Positions 11,500 through 23,523 of a DNA stretch of 64,000 nucleotides are shown one piece after another. Position 1 is the first letter of the stretch; each line of letters opens with the position of its first letter. The notes beneath the pieces were generated by a model. That model was given only the letters and a program-made list of their open reading frames with translations. It did no database searches and was not told the origin of the DNA. This DNA is from Rhopalosiphum padi. Its lineage: Eukaryota; Arthropoda; Insecta; Hemiptera; Aphididae. The DNA lies in assembly GCF_020882245.1 (NCBI RefSeq), contig NC_083598.1, positions 27,937,858 through 28,001,857 of the forward strand, read 5' to 3'. Position numbers and translations under genes: made by a program.

Positions 11500-12192
11500 T
11501 AGTGGTCTTAAACTTTTTTGACTTGTGACCCACTTTTCTTATCATATATTTTTCGCGACCTATGCTAAATTTGTTAACCACAAAACAAAAAAAAATAAGT
11601 TTAAATTGCCACTATTTGTTACCATTGGTAACGTTGTTATGTTTTCCTCTGTATTATGTTTATACTTTTCACCACTTTTCCGAATAACAAATTTATCCAT
11701 ATACCATAATTTTGCAAATTTATCCAAAAACTACATATATTACGAAATAAAACTAAAACGACACTACGTTAATATGGTTTAACCGATAGACTAAACTCAA
11801 CTAACATTTATATTTTATAATACAACGATATCAACTCTGAAAACAAAGAAAACCGTAATTTATAAAAAATAATCTATAATAATATGTATAGACTATATAC
11901 TATGGATAAATGACAAGAACTTTTATCGATTAAGTTTGGCTAACGCTATACCATATTATTTCATTTGATTGTTTAATCTTATCTTCTACAAACATAAAAT
12001 AGTACGGTTTATTCAAAAACTATTTTATCTGATGTAAGACAAACAGGTACATCATATATTTTAATATTATATAATATATATATATATATGAATATAATTT
12101 TTTTAAATTTTAAACAGAAGACTTACTGTGACCCAATTTTATAGCTTGCGTGACTCAAATCTGGGTCACGATCCACCAGTTGAAGACCACTG
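11500..12192. mobile_element. hAT-like non-autonomous DNA transposon
   Basis: The left end reads (T)AGTGGTCTTAAAC then GTGACCCAC. The right end, complemented, reads CAGTGGTCTTCAACT then GTGACCC, so the termini are inverted repeats of the CAGTGGTCTTCAA kind. Flanking 8-mers are TTCTACGT (11492-11499) and TTCTATAT (12193-12200), matching at 6 of 8 as expected for an old hAT target duplication. There is no transposase, and the 85-aa frame at 11525-11782 is incidental. Confidence 0.78.
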
Positions 12193-12200
12193 TTCTATAT

Positions 12201-13070
12201 ATAGATAGTATATATTATCATCATTTAACTTTTCAAAAAAAATTTTCCGAGACGTTCATATTTTCAGTAAGTAATTGAACTTTAGAACTTTTTCTATTCA
12301 TGCGCTACACCTTTATTGTATCATGATAATGCAAATTTTTATTCATATCTATAACAATATCTTTTAAAAATGTTATTTTGTGTACTGGCCACAAGATGAG
12401 TAAACGAGTATGTACAAGTCCATGCCCTCATATAATGATAATCATACATTGGGTATTCAATTTATTTTTGGATATATTGTTTCCGTGGTCAACTTTCTAT
12501 TCCTCAGACATTTTTCTAACTTTTATACTGTATGCCAGCATTTCTTACAGATATGAAATCCGATGTACCTATTATGAATCACAGTACTTCAGTAATAACG
12601 TATTTATGCGGGTGATATGGGGGATAAATCCCATCTCTTGTCCTTTTTTTTAGACCATGTATAAGCAGTGCAGTTATTGTTATTATACGTCAGTACCTAA
12701 ATCCGTCCACAAATGAACAGAAGACAATACGAATTGCTCTCCGTTTGTAGTAAAATAATCGCTTATAAAATGTTTGCCTATTACAATCATATATTTTGCG
12801 GCTATGCGGATATAAATAATATTATAAATCGATAGTACATCGTATCTAATCGAACGCGCTTTCCTAGGCGTTTAGTTTAGGCAAATTAAGTATTGCCGCA
12901 TGCACGTGGTGATCCGACATTGGTATTGCCAAACCAACACGACTACAAGGCGTAGGTCACGGGTTGCTCTACGGAAAATAAAACTTGTCGTGTACAAGTT
13001 GGGGCAGCTTGTGCAGCGTAATATTATGATCATCAGAACCAACGAAACTAATATTATAATATGAGTGAGC

Positions 13071-13112
<42 letters not shown>

Positions 13113-14740
13113 GTGCATATGAATAAAAAAATTGTTATAATTTACAGTATAAAAATGTGTTTTTTTTTTAGAAAATAAATAGTAACTAAATTACGTATCT
13201 ACTGTTATACGATTTTATTAACAGTTTCTATTACAATTTACCAAATGCAACACAAAACGCCACAAAAAAACCAATATATAATATAGGATGACCATGATAG
13301 TGAACAATATCTTCGGTTTTAACTCTACGCCACAGACCATCTATATTACGTAGGCGCTATTTGGTATAAGTAGGACTTGAGTGTTTTTAACACTAAAAGT
13401 TTTGAAATTATCATTATAACCTTTAGTTATTTTGTTGAAATTTCGCACTAGCTGTAGCTTAACAAAAGTTTCAGAACATTATTTTATCACAGTACAGTCA
13501 ACGATTCGCCTAAAATTTTAAGTATATCATGTAGGACATGCAGTCGATTTATAAAAATCCGTAGAGAATTAATATTTTGTTCATCATAATATTTAGATAT
13601 GATAAATATTAGTAGAAAAACCTGTGCTGCTGCCCAGTGGTAGATACTAGACGAACACTTAAACAAAGCAAATCTAATATAAACATAATTCAACACACGT
13701 AAATTTATACATTGATTTAGTAGCATTCAGACAAAACAGCTCTACAGCCTGCTGCGCAGACAAACTCGACGATAATTTGTTTGAACAATATAATATGAAC
13801 ATAATATTGTACCGCAAAACGTAATATAATATATTATATCATTATGAAAACAAAACCAAAATTACATAGGTACACCCAGTGTTTGGCACTATGAAAATAA
13901 AAGTAAAAGCATACTCAAAACAGTAAGACTAACTAACAATATTAAACCAATATTTCAGTTTGTACACTGAAGCTATAATAATATAATTTATATATTATAT
14001 AATAAGAACTACATAAGAAACGTGTAAATAAGAAAAATCTATCCACGTTTGCAGAGTATATGTAAATATGTTTATAATAAATAATATTAACATTGCTTAG
14101 TGCTTACGTAGTTATAAATTTATTTAAAAATTCAAACGGACAACGAAACCTAAACAGAGCATTTCTCCAAAAACAATTAAAATTCTATCGACCCCCGTCT
14201 GCGGGGTTGAAATCAACATCACCGAAATATAATTATAACACCGACGAATTTCTCCCCGAATCTAAACCTGATAAAAGTCTGTACGTTTCGCTGGTAAATT
14301 TTATATCGCAAATGTATACTGTTCAAAACACTCGTCTTTTTTGGTTCGCTATAAATTGGGTCCCATTTTTAATTGTTTGTGTGAATTGCGACCTAAATAT
14401 TTTTTATTCGTACAAAAATCACGTCTAGGGAGATTTTTACAAAACCCATTTTTTTTATTTAGGACTGACAATGTAATTGAATTAAAAAATTGGTATGATT
14501 AACAATATATATTGGGTTTGTTGTGTTTGATTGAGAAATCACAATAACACCATGGCTGCTATAGTGATGTTATATTATAGTGAAATATCTGCATGGTAGA
14601 TTATTACTTATCTTTAAAAAAATTTACCGTCTGAAAATAAACAGAACATTATCCCGGGACGCAATATTTACGTACGTTTCAAAAATTCTCAATCATAACG
14701 CAATTCACAATAACTGTATCACCTTTTTTTGGGAACGCGA
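12201..14740. other. Intergenic stretch
   Basis: No supported gene. It includes a long (AT)n tract at about 13070-13107. Open frames at 12378, 13487 and 14093 have no family motifs or convincing splice context. Confidence 0.5.
13070..13107. repeat. (AT)n microsatellite
   Basis: Uninterrupted TATATA run of almost 40 bases. Confidence 0.9.
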
Positions 14741-14756
14741 TTTACTGACTCCTGTT

Positions 14757-14821
14757 TTTTTTTCAGTTAGGTGTTCTCGCCGTCGGCGACCGGTTCTCAC
14801 GAGCGCGGGTAACTTGGAGGT
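14757..14821 (+). promoter_or_regulatory. Core promoter (Inr + DPE), candidate distal start of cappuccino
   Basis: The initiator TTTCAGTTAG has A+1 at 14765. At exactly +28 to +32 (14792-14796) stands GGTTC, a full match to the insect DPE consensus RGWYV, preceded by GGCGACC. The surrounding 700 bp is GC- and CpG-rich in an otherwise A+T-rich region. Two possible splice donors follow: GTAACT at 14809 and GTAATC at 14820. That fits a short non-coding first exon of the plus-strand formin 8 kb downstream, though the link to that gene is inference. Confidence 0.55.
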
Positions 14822-15480
14822 AATCTAACCTCCAAGGGACTCCAGGGATATTGGGTTGGTACTTAAAATACTATTTTTCACACGTTCGCCAGAGTATACA
14901 AACGTGCCGTGACCCACCACCCACGTCGTGGTTCAGTGGTTGTTTATACCGCGACTACAGTATGTATATCCGCGTCGTCTGCAGTAGGTAGTTGTAAAGT
15001 GTATTCCGGCGTTGTATATACGCGTGTTCGCTTCGCGTCCGCGTTGTCAAATATGTGTACACCGGAAGTGGCCTATTCGTAGTCATACTATATTGCGTCA
15101 TGTCCTGCCTTCACCACCGTATATGTGTGTATTACACCGGTCATATCACTATGAATTCGCGACTATCGTTATTTTTTGTCGCGTCGCGCGTTAGATTGGC
15201 GATGTGATGCATTCGTCCATTTTCGTGCACGCTGCAGTGTGTATGCCGGACGCGGCCAGTTACAGTGCTCGGATTTGTTTCGTGTTTACCTTAGTAATTG
15301 TTTAATATAATATATTTTGTAATTAGCGGGAACCCGTGGATTGTGTTGCGCTGCTGCTGCAAAAAGTAAAAATAAATAAAAACCGAACACGCGTGTCTTT
15401 TATGTTTTTCAAACATGCGGCGATCTGTTTGACAACAGTACACAGCTCGGGTGGGAGACATGTACGCGTGATAGCCGTCG
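14822..15480. promoter_or_regulatory. CpG-rich island downstream of the distal Inr/DPE
   Basis: Dense in CG dinucleotides (for example CGCGTGTTCGCTTCGCGTCCGCG at about 15019-15041). It holds further initiator-like TCAGT/ACAGT words near 14935 and 15262 without a correctly spaced DPE. No credible coding frame is present. Confidence 0.35.
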
Positions 15481-18400
15481 ATACTGTTTACATATTATAA
15501 TTTATATTCAAAGATATTATATATTATATATACATCGTACATGGCACTCCGCAGTGCCGATCTAGTTAAAATGGTTTGACCGTGTGTGCGTGCGTGTATT
15601 GTGTATATACCTATACACAGACACATATACGACGATAATGATATACTTACAAAGCGTGCGTGTGTCAGGCAAACAATATATATAGGTATATAATATAAAG
15701 TATAATATAATATTATTAATATCGTATACATACGCGACTACAATCGAACGTAAACCTCTATATAGTATACGTACAATGGTCGAGGCCTAAAGTTGTGTTA
15801 GTGTAGCACGGCATTCAACGACAGCGTTGAAAAATGTAAAAACTTACAATTAATTATATGGTTATAGTTATATAAGTGCGCAGGTAGTACGGTATTCTAT
15901 AGGTTTTCAGGCGCTGTGGTATGCAACCCAAAGTGTACACTTAAAACCGATGTTGGGTAAGTAATATTAAAAAATTGAGTTACGTTACTGTTACTTAGAA
16001 ATAAAAGTAATTAAATTACTTTATTTTTCAATCAGAAAACGTTAATTTCGCGTTACAAAAAAAAAATAAATAATAATTAACAATCATTATTCGACAAGCA
16101 ATGTAGATAGAATTATTAGTACATAATTATATATAATTATTATAAAATATATATTATATTATTATAAATTATAATATAACAATATATAAAAGAAAAAATT
16201 CCTAGTACTTAAAACATTTAAAGTAGGAATTTTCATAAAATTTGAGAATTTGTCAAAATTGCAAAAAATGTGCAAACTATTTTTTAGTTAAAAATGTATA
16301 ACATTTTTAATATTCACACAATCATAACTGTGATTTGAAAATTTAATACGAGCTTTCTCATAAATTGTTGTTACTAGAACTAAAATATGTACAAACAAAT
16401 TTTTTTTTTAGTTATTATAAGTTTAAATTTGAAAAAAAATTGGTATTTATTATCTATACAAAGAATAAAGATTTCCGGTATTTTATTTGTAATTTCAAAT
16501 TATTATTCTCTGGCATTTGAAACTTTTGACATAAATTATTAATTCTTAAATACACAATGGCATTTCCAAATGCAATGTTTTTGGAAAAAATAAATTGAAC
16601 CTACCATTTACTAATAGTAAAATTAATTACTTTATTGGTAATATAAACATATCATATTCATAAAAATAATTAGTAATATATAGAGTATAGACTGACAGAT
16701 CGTCTTCATTTAGAATCGTTTTTTGTATACGATGATTTATCAATGAATTCATATTTAACATATACTATATTATACAGTGAGTTACTCAATGACGAGGTAT
16801 ATTCAATACATTATTGTACATGAGAACGATTAACAATTTCCCCTCTTTTTTATATTCGCAATACTCGAAACAAGTCAAAACGGTTTAACGGTACTGCGTT
16901 ATAATGTTATATTACAGAAATTACTTATCTAAAGTTATTTTCAATACATTTTTGATACTTGTTAACAATTTTAACGAAATACACATAATATATAGATAGG
17001 TACTATTATATCAGTAGCTTAAAGCTAATAATTAATTACGATTTATGACACACTACCCATAAGCCATAAAATATATATTTATTAGGTACGTATTTATATA
17101 ATATTGTAAACAAACGTTTTCTCCGCGGGAGGTATATGGACAACGGCGAAGTGCCCTAGGAATCAACCCTCACGATTAACTTTCAGTTAAACAATTTATT
17201 TTTAATTAAATATATGTATATGAACTATATTCGAGTATTTAGCATTATCTGAAAATTTTCTAATTTCTTTTCTCTAAAACAATAATATGTTTATCAAAAA
17301 GTTGATATTTAACAAGAATCAGGACACATGCATAAAAGTTGAATATCGGCTACAAACGAATTGCGTGCAATTACATAGAATCGTGTCGTAAATTTTTTCT
17401 CGGGTTACATCATTACATGAAACACAAGTTATTATATCTCCTAGTTTTTTTTTTAATGAAATAAAGTTTATTTATACCAATTTATTTTTAGAAATAATAT
17501 ATTATAATCTAAATTTTAAAAATAGTTAAAATTTATCAATATTAATAAAAAAAAAAGACTGTAAATAAGAATAACCTTAAATATAGCGACTTATTTTCGT
17601 CCGATTCTGTCAGGCCACATCTTAAAATTAAATTGGTTTTCATTGACTTTTGTTGTCAGCTTTCGTTCCCGGCTATTGGAAGGGGTCAAACATTTTTTTA
17701 CCGTGTTAATCTTATAAAAATGTAACATATAGGTGGGTGATAGAATAATAAAATGATAATTATGAGAGCTCGGTATTCGGAATAATATGTTGCCACATCC
17801 ATTACCACCAACGTGGCACCGTGCACTGAAGCCCACTAAATGAGGTTACTCTTATTTGAGACAGAGGTAGCCGATAGGTATTAATGAATAAAATAAAATT
17901 AGTAATATTTAAGCACCATATTATATATTATTAATGTGAGGTGTTTTCTGATATATTATACAATTAAAAGTTATTTTATTACGTATTATTTATTAAAATT
18001 TTTAATACGTTAAATCGGAAAAGTATTATAACGTTGTTTATTATTTGAAAATCGTATAAAACCATTAAACCCTTCCAAACAACGGGAGTACCGGAAGTGC
18101 GTCTTAACAGTTTAATCCAAGCGCGCACACTATATTAAATGCGATAAATTATAATTAAATAATATAATATACACAACAACAATACGGTCTTCCGGACGTA
18201 GAATGTGTGCAATTTTTCATACGGTCCCGCTCAATAATAATAATAATAATAATACGTTGGCTATTACGGAACTACTCCATTAATTTAAACTTTAAATGCT
18301 TATGACACTCATAATACTCATAATTAATAAATTAGGTACAAAAATTTATTTTTATAGATTTAAACATAAAAATAATAAGCAAATATCATTTTTTTTTCCC

Positions 18401-18560
18401 ATAAATTATGTATAAGAAAAATATTTTCAAACCGCTTAAAATTTTTCGATGAAATAAGTGTAGTCACTTAAATGAATCACCTGGTACAGTGGTACACTAC
18501 TATACTAGACTTAATTACATTACAGAGATCGGAATGCTTCCGATTACAATATTTATTACG
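15481..18560. other. Upstream non-coding stretch
   Basis: A+T-rich with no exon recognised. A GTTGGGTAAGTAA... TTACGTTACTGTTACTT segment near 15953-16010 resembles one terminus of a widespread short DNA-transposon type, but no matching opposite end was found. Confidence 0.45.
17563..17857. mobile_element. Candidate MITE with short terminal inverted repeats
   Basis: The left end AAATAAGAATAACCTTA is complementary to the right end TGAGGTTACTCTTATTT, 14-15 of 17 bases. The element is about 295 bp, with an 81-codon minus-strand frame inside that has no known domain. No clear target duplication, so the family is unassigned. Confidence 0.45.
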
Positions 18561-18635
18561 TATACAACTCATCCGCGCCGCCCTTATCGATTTTCACGAA
18601 AGGGGCCGCCTAAACGGACACAACGGCGCTCGAGT

Positions 18636-18680
18636 TGCGCTGGGTTCAGTTCCGGCGTCCCGTCCGCCAGCGACGGTCCG
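18636..18680 (+). promoter_or_regulatory. Core promoter (Inr + DPE), candidate proximal start of cappuccino
   Basis: The initiator GGTTCAGTTCC has A+1 at 18648. GGTCC occupies +28 to +32 (18675-18679), a full RGWYV DPE match preceded by AGCGAC. It sits in a GC-rich patch (about 18575-18735), 4.3 kb upstream of the formin ATG. A possible donor CTAG|GTATTA is at 18818. No TATA box is seen at -30. Confidence 0.58.
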
Positions 18681-18828
18681 CGACCAAAATAATATAACAA
18701 CGTGTCGCCGTCGCGTAGTGTTTCGCCCGCGAACATATTATTATAAATTAAAATATATTCAATTTACATTGATACTTCCGCAAGATGACGATAGGAGATG
18801 GTTTTTTTCTTACCTAGGTATTATATAA

Positions 18829-21800
18829 TAATCATTTTTAGTTATAGCTTAACTATAATATATCCGAACGTTAGTAAACGTTAAAAATCCACCCTTATTT
18901 TATATAACTAGGTTCTTTTCGAATACAAATCAATATAGAACGACATCGACAGGTTTTAAAATATTATATTATTATTACTGACGAGTGATGATCAGTCTAA
19001 CAGGTAGTGACAATTGATGAGATGAATTATTGAAGGGTTCAATGCAACAATCAGATTACTCCATATTTTGGTAAAACAGTTTTATTCAGTAATATGATAA
19101 AGAAAAAAATTATTTGTTTCTGAAATATTGTACAATTACCAGATTACTCCAGAGTAGTTGTATTGATGATTTTGTTTCTAAAATACCTAAAATATAATTA
19201 AATAATATTATAAACTCAGTTTTTTGCATTTAGTTTTTATTTATTGTTTGAAATTTAAAGGTTTTAAATAACATGATATAGTTGAGCAATAACCAAACAA
19301 CTTTAATGAGTCATTAACTTTTTAATTATTTTTGAGATTAAGGAAACAATTTAAAGGTTATTTTTATATTACATATAATAAAAATTTATATTATAAAAAA
19401 TATAAACAAACGGTATAAATAAAATTATTCAAATATTTTTTTTTTTAGCAGGTTTTGTTATTTCTTAAAAAAATCATATGATTATTGCATTGGACCTTTC
19501 AATTACTCTAATTTTGTTAAGTTTGTAGTTCATGGTATGTTTAATAGATTCTATCTCCTACCTGCATGGCTGCATACTATAATTATTATATTAATCTATT
19601 AATGAGAAAAAATGTATGCATAAGAAAATAAGTAGGTATATTTTAACCATTAAATTACGTCGATATAACAAATATTTTTATCGTAAGAAATAACTAGTCA
19701 ACAACAAAGGTAATATTAATTAGGTAGGTACTTTAATTTAAATGTTTAGTGTACGCTTAAAACAAACACACTAATTTATATTGTAAATAATTTATCATGA
19801 TACTTTAGTTATAATTTTTAAAGTTTAAATATAAGATTTATTATACATTTTACGAAGATCACATTTTGAAAAAATTCTTAAAAGTATTGTTAAAATGCTT
19901 TTAAAAATAAACATATTATTTTATTAGAATAAAAGTGATTATATTATTTTTTCTCTTGAAACCTATTATTACGTTATTAAAATCTTAAAACAATAAATAA
20001 ATTTGATGATTCAGATTTAGAATTAAAAATTATAACGTTAATTGTTAGTAAACCTACTGTTTAAAAACAAAATATATAGGTATATGGTATAACCCAACAA
20101 AATAATTCAGAATTATTGCATAATATAATGTTTTATATAAATATATAATCAATACCTTCCTTTTTTTATAAATGTATAAATGAATCTCGTATATAATATT
20201 ATATAAGGTAGTAATATATTATTATTAAGACTATGGTGTTATTTTAAGGTACTAACTAAAATTAACATAATTAATTCGCGTGCTTATAAAGAAATATACA
20301 TATTTTACAACATAAACACAAAAAGTATTCAAAATTCAAATAATAAAAACATTTTTATATTTAATCAATTCAAATGGACTTAATTTATTTATAAATAAAA
20401 GTATTATTAAGTATACTTAATTATATATTTTTAAAAACATGAACTACATTTATAATTGTATTATATTTTTTAATATTTTATGATTAAATAAATATCACAA
20501 AAATTGCTATATAATTCTAAAATAATTTAAAAAATCAATTTTTTGAAAAATGAGTAATAAAAAAATCATTGTTTAGAATAATTGGATAAAAATATGATGA
20601 GGCGCTCAATAGAAATATACAAAATTAGTATATAGTCTTTCCTATACGACTGTCAACCGTGTTAAAGTTACTAGAAAATTTAAAACGTTTGTATAATTAT
20701 TAAATATTTTGTTTTCTTTGAAACACTAACTTTTGGAATTTTTAAGTAGGTACCTTACTGTAGAATTCTAGAGACTTGGAATTTTTAAAATATTATTATT
20801 AATTATTATGGTATTTGAAGACTTATTATTCATGCTACTATTTTAACTAAGCTGCAGTGTATGGTTTTAACCTACACTTTGTCATTTTATTACATAATAC
20901 AACAATACGTTGTATGTATAAAGGATATATTGTAGAGCGGGTAACCGCGGTATTTACCGTCGTTGATTAGTCAATAATGAAAAAAAACATTGGCCTTTAT
21001 TCCGCGTTCATTTGTTTTTAGATCAAACCATTTTTTTTGTCGTCATCCGCAAGTGAGTATATAGATTACAGATCAATAAAATTCCAACCAAATGAGTCTT
21101 GTGTATGTCTGTTAGCAAGTCTCACCATTTCCGCTCTGAAGAAGAATGTCCCCTATTCACCTGTTTCCCGGGGATTGTATAGGAAAATTGGCTTTTAATA
21201 ATATATTATACAAACGGTTAAAAATGTAGTTTTTCAGAACGTGTGAAACGAGACAATTATTATTAATATGTTCGTAATATAGACATATAGTAAATTACTG
21301 AAATATATTAGACGACCTTCCCACAATTTATCTATACACTTAATTTTAATAAATGATGTTAAACAACGCTACAACAGATTGCAATTTTAGTTTTAAACAT
21401 TAATCACGCTCATAATTTCGATCTCAATAATATATTATTATGTGGCACACTAGCACAAAAACAAAACTATCGCGGATCACTATTCACTTAAGACGTATTT
21501 CGTTATGAACATTTATCTCAAAACAGTCAAAACTCGGATTATAAACGATGATTTAGTGCTGCAAGTGTCGAGCAGAAAATGAACATAATAATAAACCATC
21601 AAAAAAAAAAAAAGACCCACGCATAAAAACTATTAAATACTCAACGATATTTCGGTATCATCTATGACCTAGCTATTTGACCATGTGGGTATATATGGCT
21701 ATTGCCTATTGGCTATAATGGCTATATATGCTTATATATTCATTATATATATATCCTATGCTTTATAAATATTTATCGTAAAAAAAATTCAATAGACCGA

Positions 21801-22560
21801 GCTCGTGTAGGTACTCATATAGATGAAATATTCATGTAACATACCAATCGGCCATCGTTGGACATATTTTTTTTTAATTTTACTATATATTATAATTTAT
21901 TATTATATATACAAATACAATAATAGATATTATAATGCATAAATTTCCGTAAAAAAATATCTGCGGCAATAATGTACAATGTAGGTACATACATAAAGTC
22001 GAATAAAGGTTGAAAAATTGAAAAATTTTTAAAATAATTTTAACATCGTTAAAAAAAACTTTTAGATAAGTAAATAATGAATTATAATAATAATCACTGT
22101 AATTTTTAAAAATATACTAACCTAACGTATACCTAATATTTGATTTAGTTAACTTACTCATATCTTATCTGGTATATACATATATACTATATTATTATAT
22201 TTATATGTTTATGTAATAGCTAAAAACTAAAATACCCTTTTTTTATTTCATCGTATTCGTATATGACACCCCCGCGAATTACATAAGTACAAACATAATA
22301 TACATTATATAATACGTTTTATATATCAATTTTTCTGCACATTCTCACATCCATAACCTTTCTTATATTATAATAATCGATGTTAAATACAAAGTGCCAA
22401 GTCTACGGTGAAATATAAAAATTCAATTTCAATTAATTACGATGTCGATATAAACCTTTTGTCACGGTATATAGAAGCAAAGTAAATATTTTAATAGTGT
22501 GTCCGGTACAATAGTATGGTATACAAATACATTATATTGTGTACTCTGTGATAAAAAAAA
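18829..22560. other. Upstream non-coding stretch (probable 5' UTR intron)
   Basis: A+T-rich, with no coding frame or element boundary I can support. If the proximal promoter serves the formin, this is an intron in its 5' leader. Confidence 0.4.
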
Positions 22561-22955
22561 ATAATAAAAACATTGTACAGCTTTCCGGTGCGCAAGTCCG
22601 CTCCGATACGCAATACGCGGGGACGCATATATGCATATGATGTGCACCGTACCATATGTGTCCATATGCAGAGTAATAATAATAACAATATATTAATATA
22701 TTATGCATATCATTATCTAATGACAATAATAATAATATTATGTATTGTACACAAAAATGTTGCGTGTAGATTTCACGTGGACGTAAACATGTCGTCGGCC
22801 GGGACGTGCGTTTCCGGAGAGGATATCCGGTGGCGGTCGGCAGGCCTTTGTCATCATCGCTGCATGTCGTCGCGTCGCCGCGGACCATAGTCGTATTGGG
22901 CACAAGCCTTTGAACTCGTATCCGTGCAGTCCGCGGACCGCGCCGATCTCGGACG

Positions 22956-23523
22956 ATGGGCAACTTGCAAAGTTCGACGCCGTCGTCGCGCGGCGGTCCG
23001 AAAAGCCGGAACAAAAGGCCATCGGCCACCGGGACTCGCGATTGGCTGTTAGGGGGCGCGACGAGGGTGCTACGGAAACCAGTTGCACCGGCGCCGGCGG
23101 CGGCAGAGGTGGAGGCGGCAACGGCGGATCACGTGACCGTGACCAGTCGTGACCTCCGCCGGCAGCGGACTCCCCCGGCCCGCGACGACGATACCGATCA
23201 TCATGCAGATGAGCAGCAACAACAACACCGGCAGGAGCACCACTGCAGCAACCGCCGCCACCGCAACGACCGCGACGACGAGTCCGCCCGCAGTTCCTCG
23301 GAAGAGGAGGACTCCTCAGTATTCGCCGACACGCTGACCAGTCCGCAGAGTGTGTACTCGGACGCCAGAGACGAACCGGACAACATCATGGTGGTGAACG
23401 GCGGCGAAACGTTCGGCGGCAGTACCGGGCGCACAGCCGCCGCCGCCCACCAGGCTTTCACGATCGTCAAGCACCGCAAAGTCGAACTGAACCCGGCCAA
23501 GTTACAATCGGCAGTCGCCAATG
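22956..23523 (+). CDS. capu: capu exon 1 (N-terminus, MGN start)
   Basis: Residues 1-190. The ATG has a good context (A at -3, G at +4), and an in-frame TGA stands upstream at 22911. The exon is GC-rich, encodes a low-complexity region with Gln, Asp/Glu and Ser runs, and ends LQSAVANG at donor GTAAGT, phase 1. Gly2 and Ser6 fit an N-myristoyltransferase site. Long antisense frames (22532-23121) are by-products of the GC content. Confidence 0.88.

Noticed and set aside
13487..13726. Minus-strand frame of 79 codons
   Set aside because: Vaguely resembles a transposase fragment, but no motif could be tied to a family.
14093..14428. Plus-strand frame of 111 codons
   Set aside because: Starts at TTG, has no recognised domain, lies in A+T-rich DNA and shows no splice context.
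15953..16010. GTTGGGTAAGTAA ... segment like a known short transposon terminus
   Set aside because: Only one end seen, so no element boundaries could be given.
22532..23121. Long minus-strand frames opposite capu exon 1
   Set aside because: They are by-products of high GC content on the antisense of a real exon, with arginine/proline-rich nonsense and no domain.
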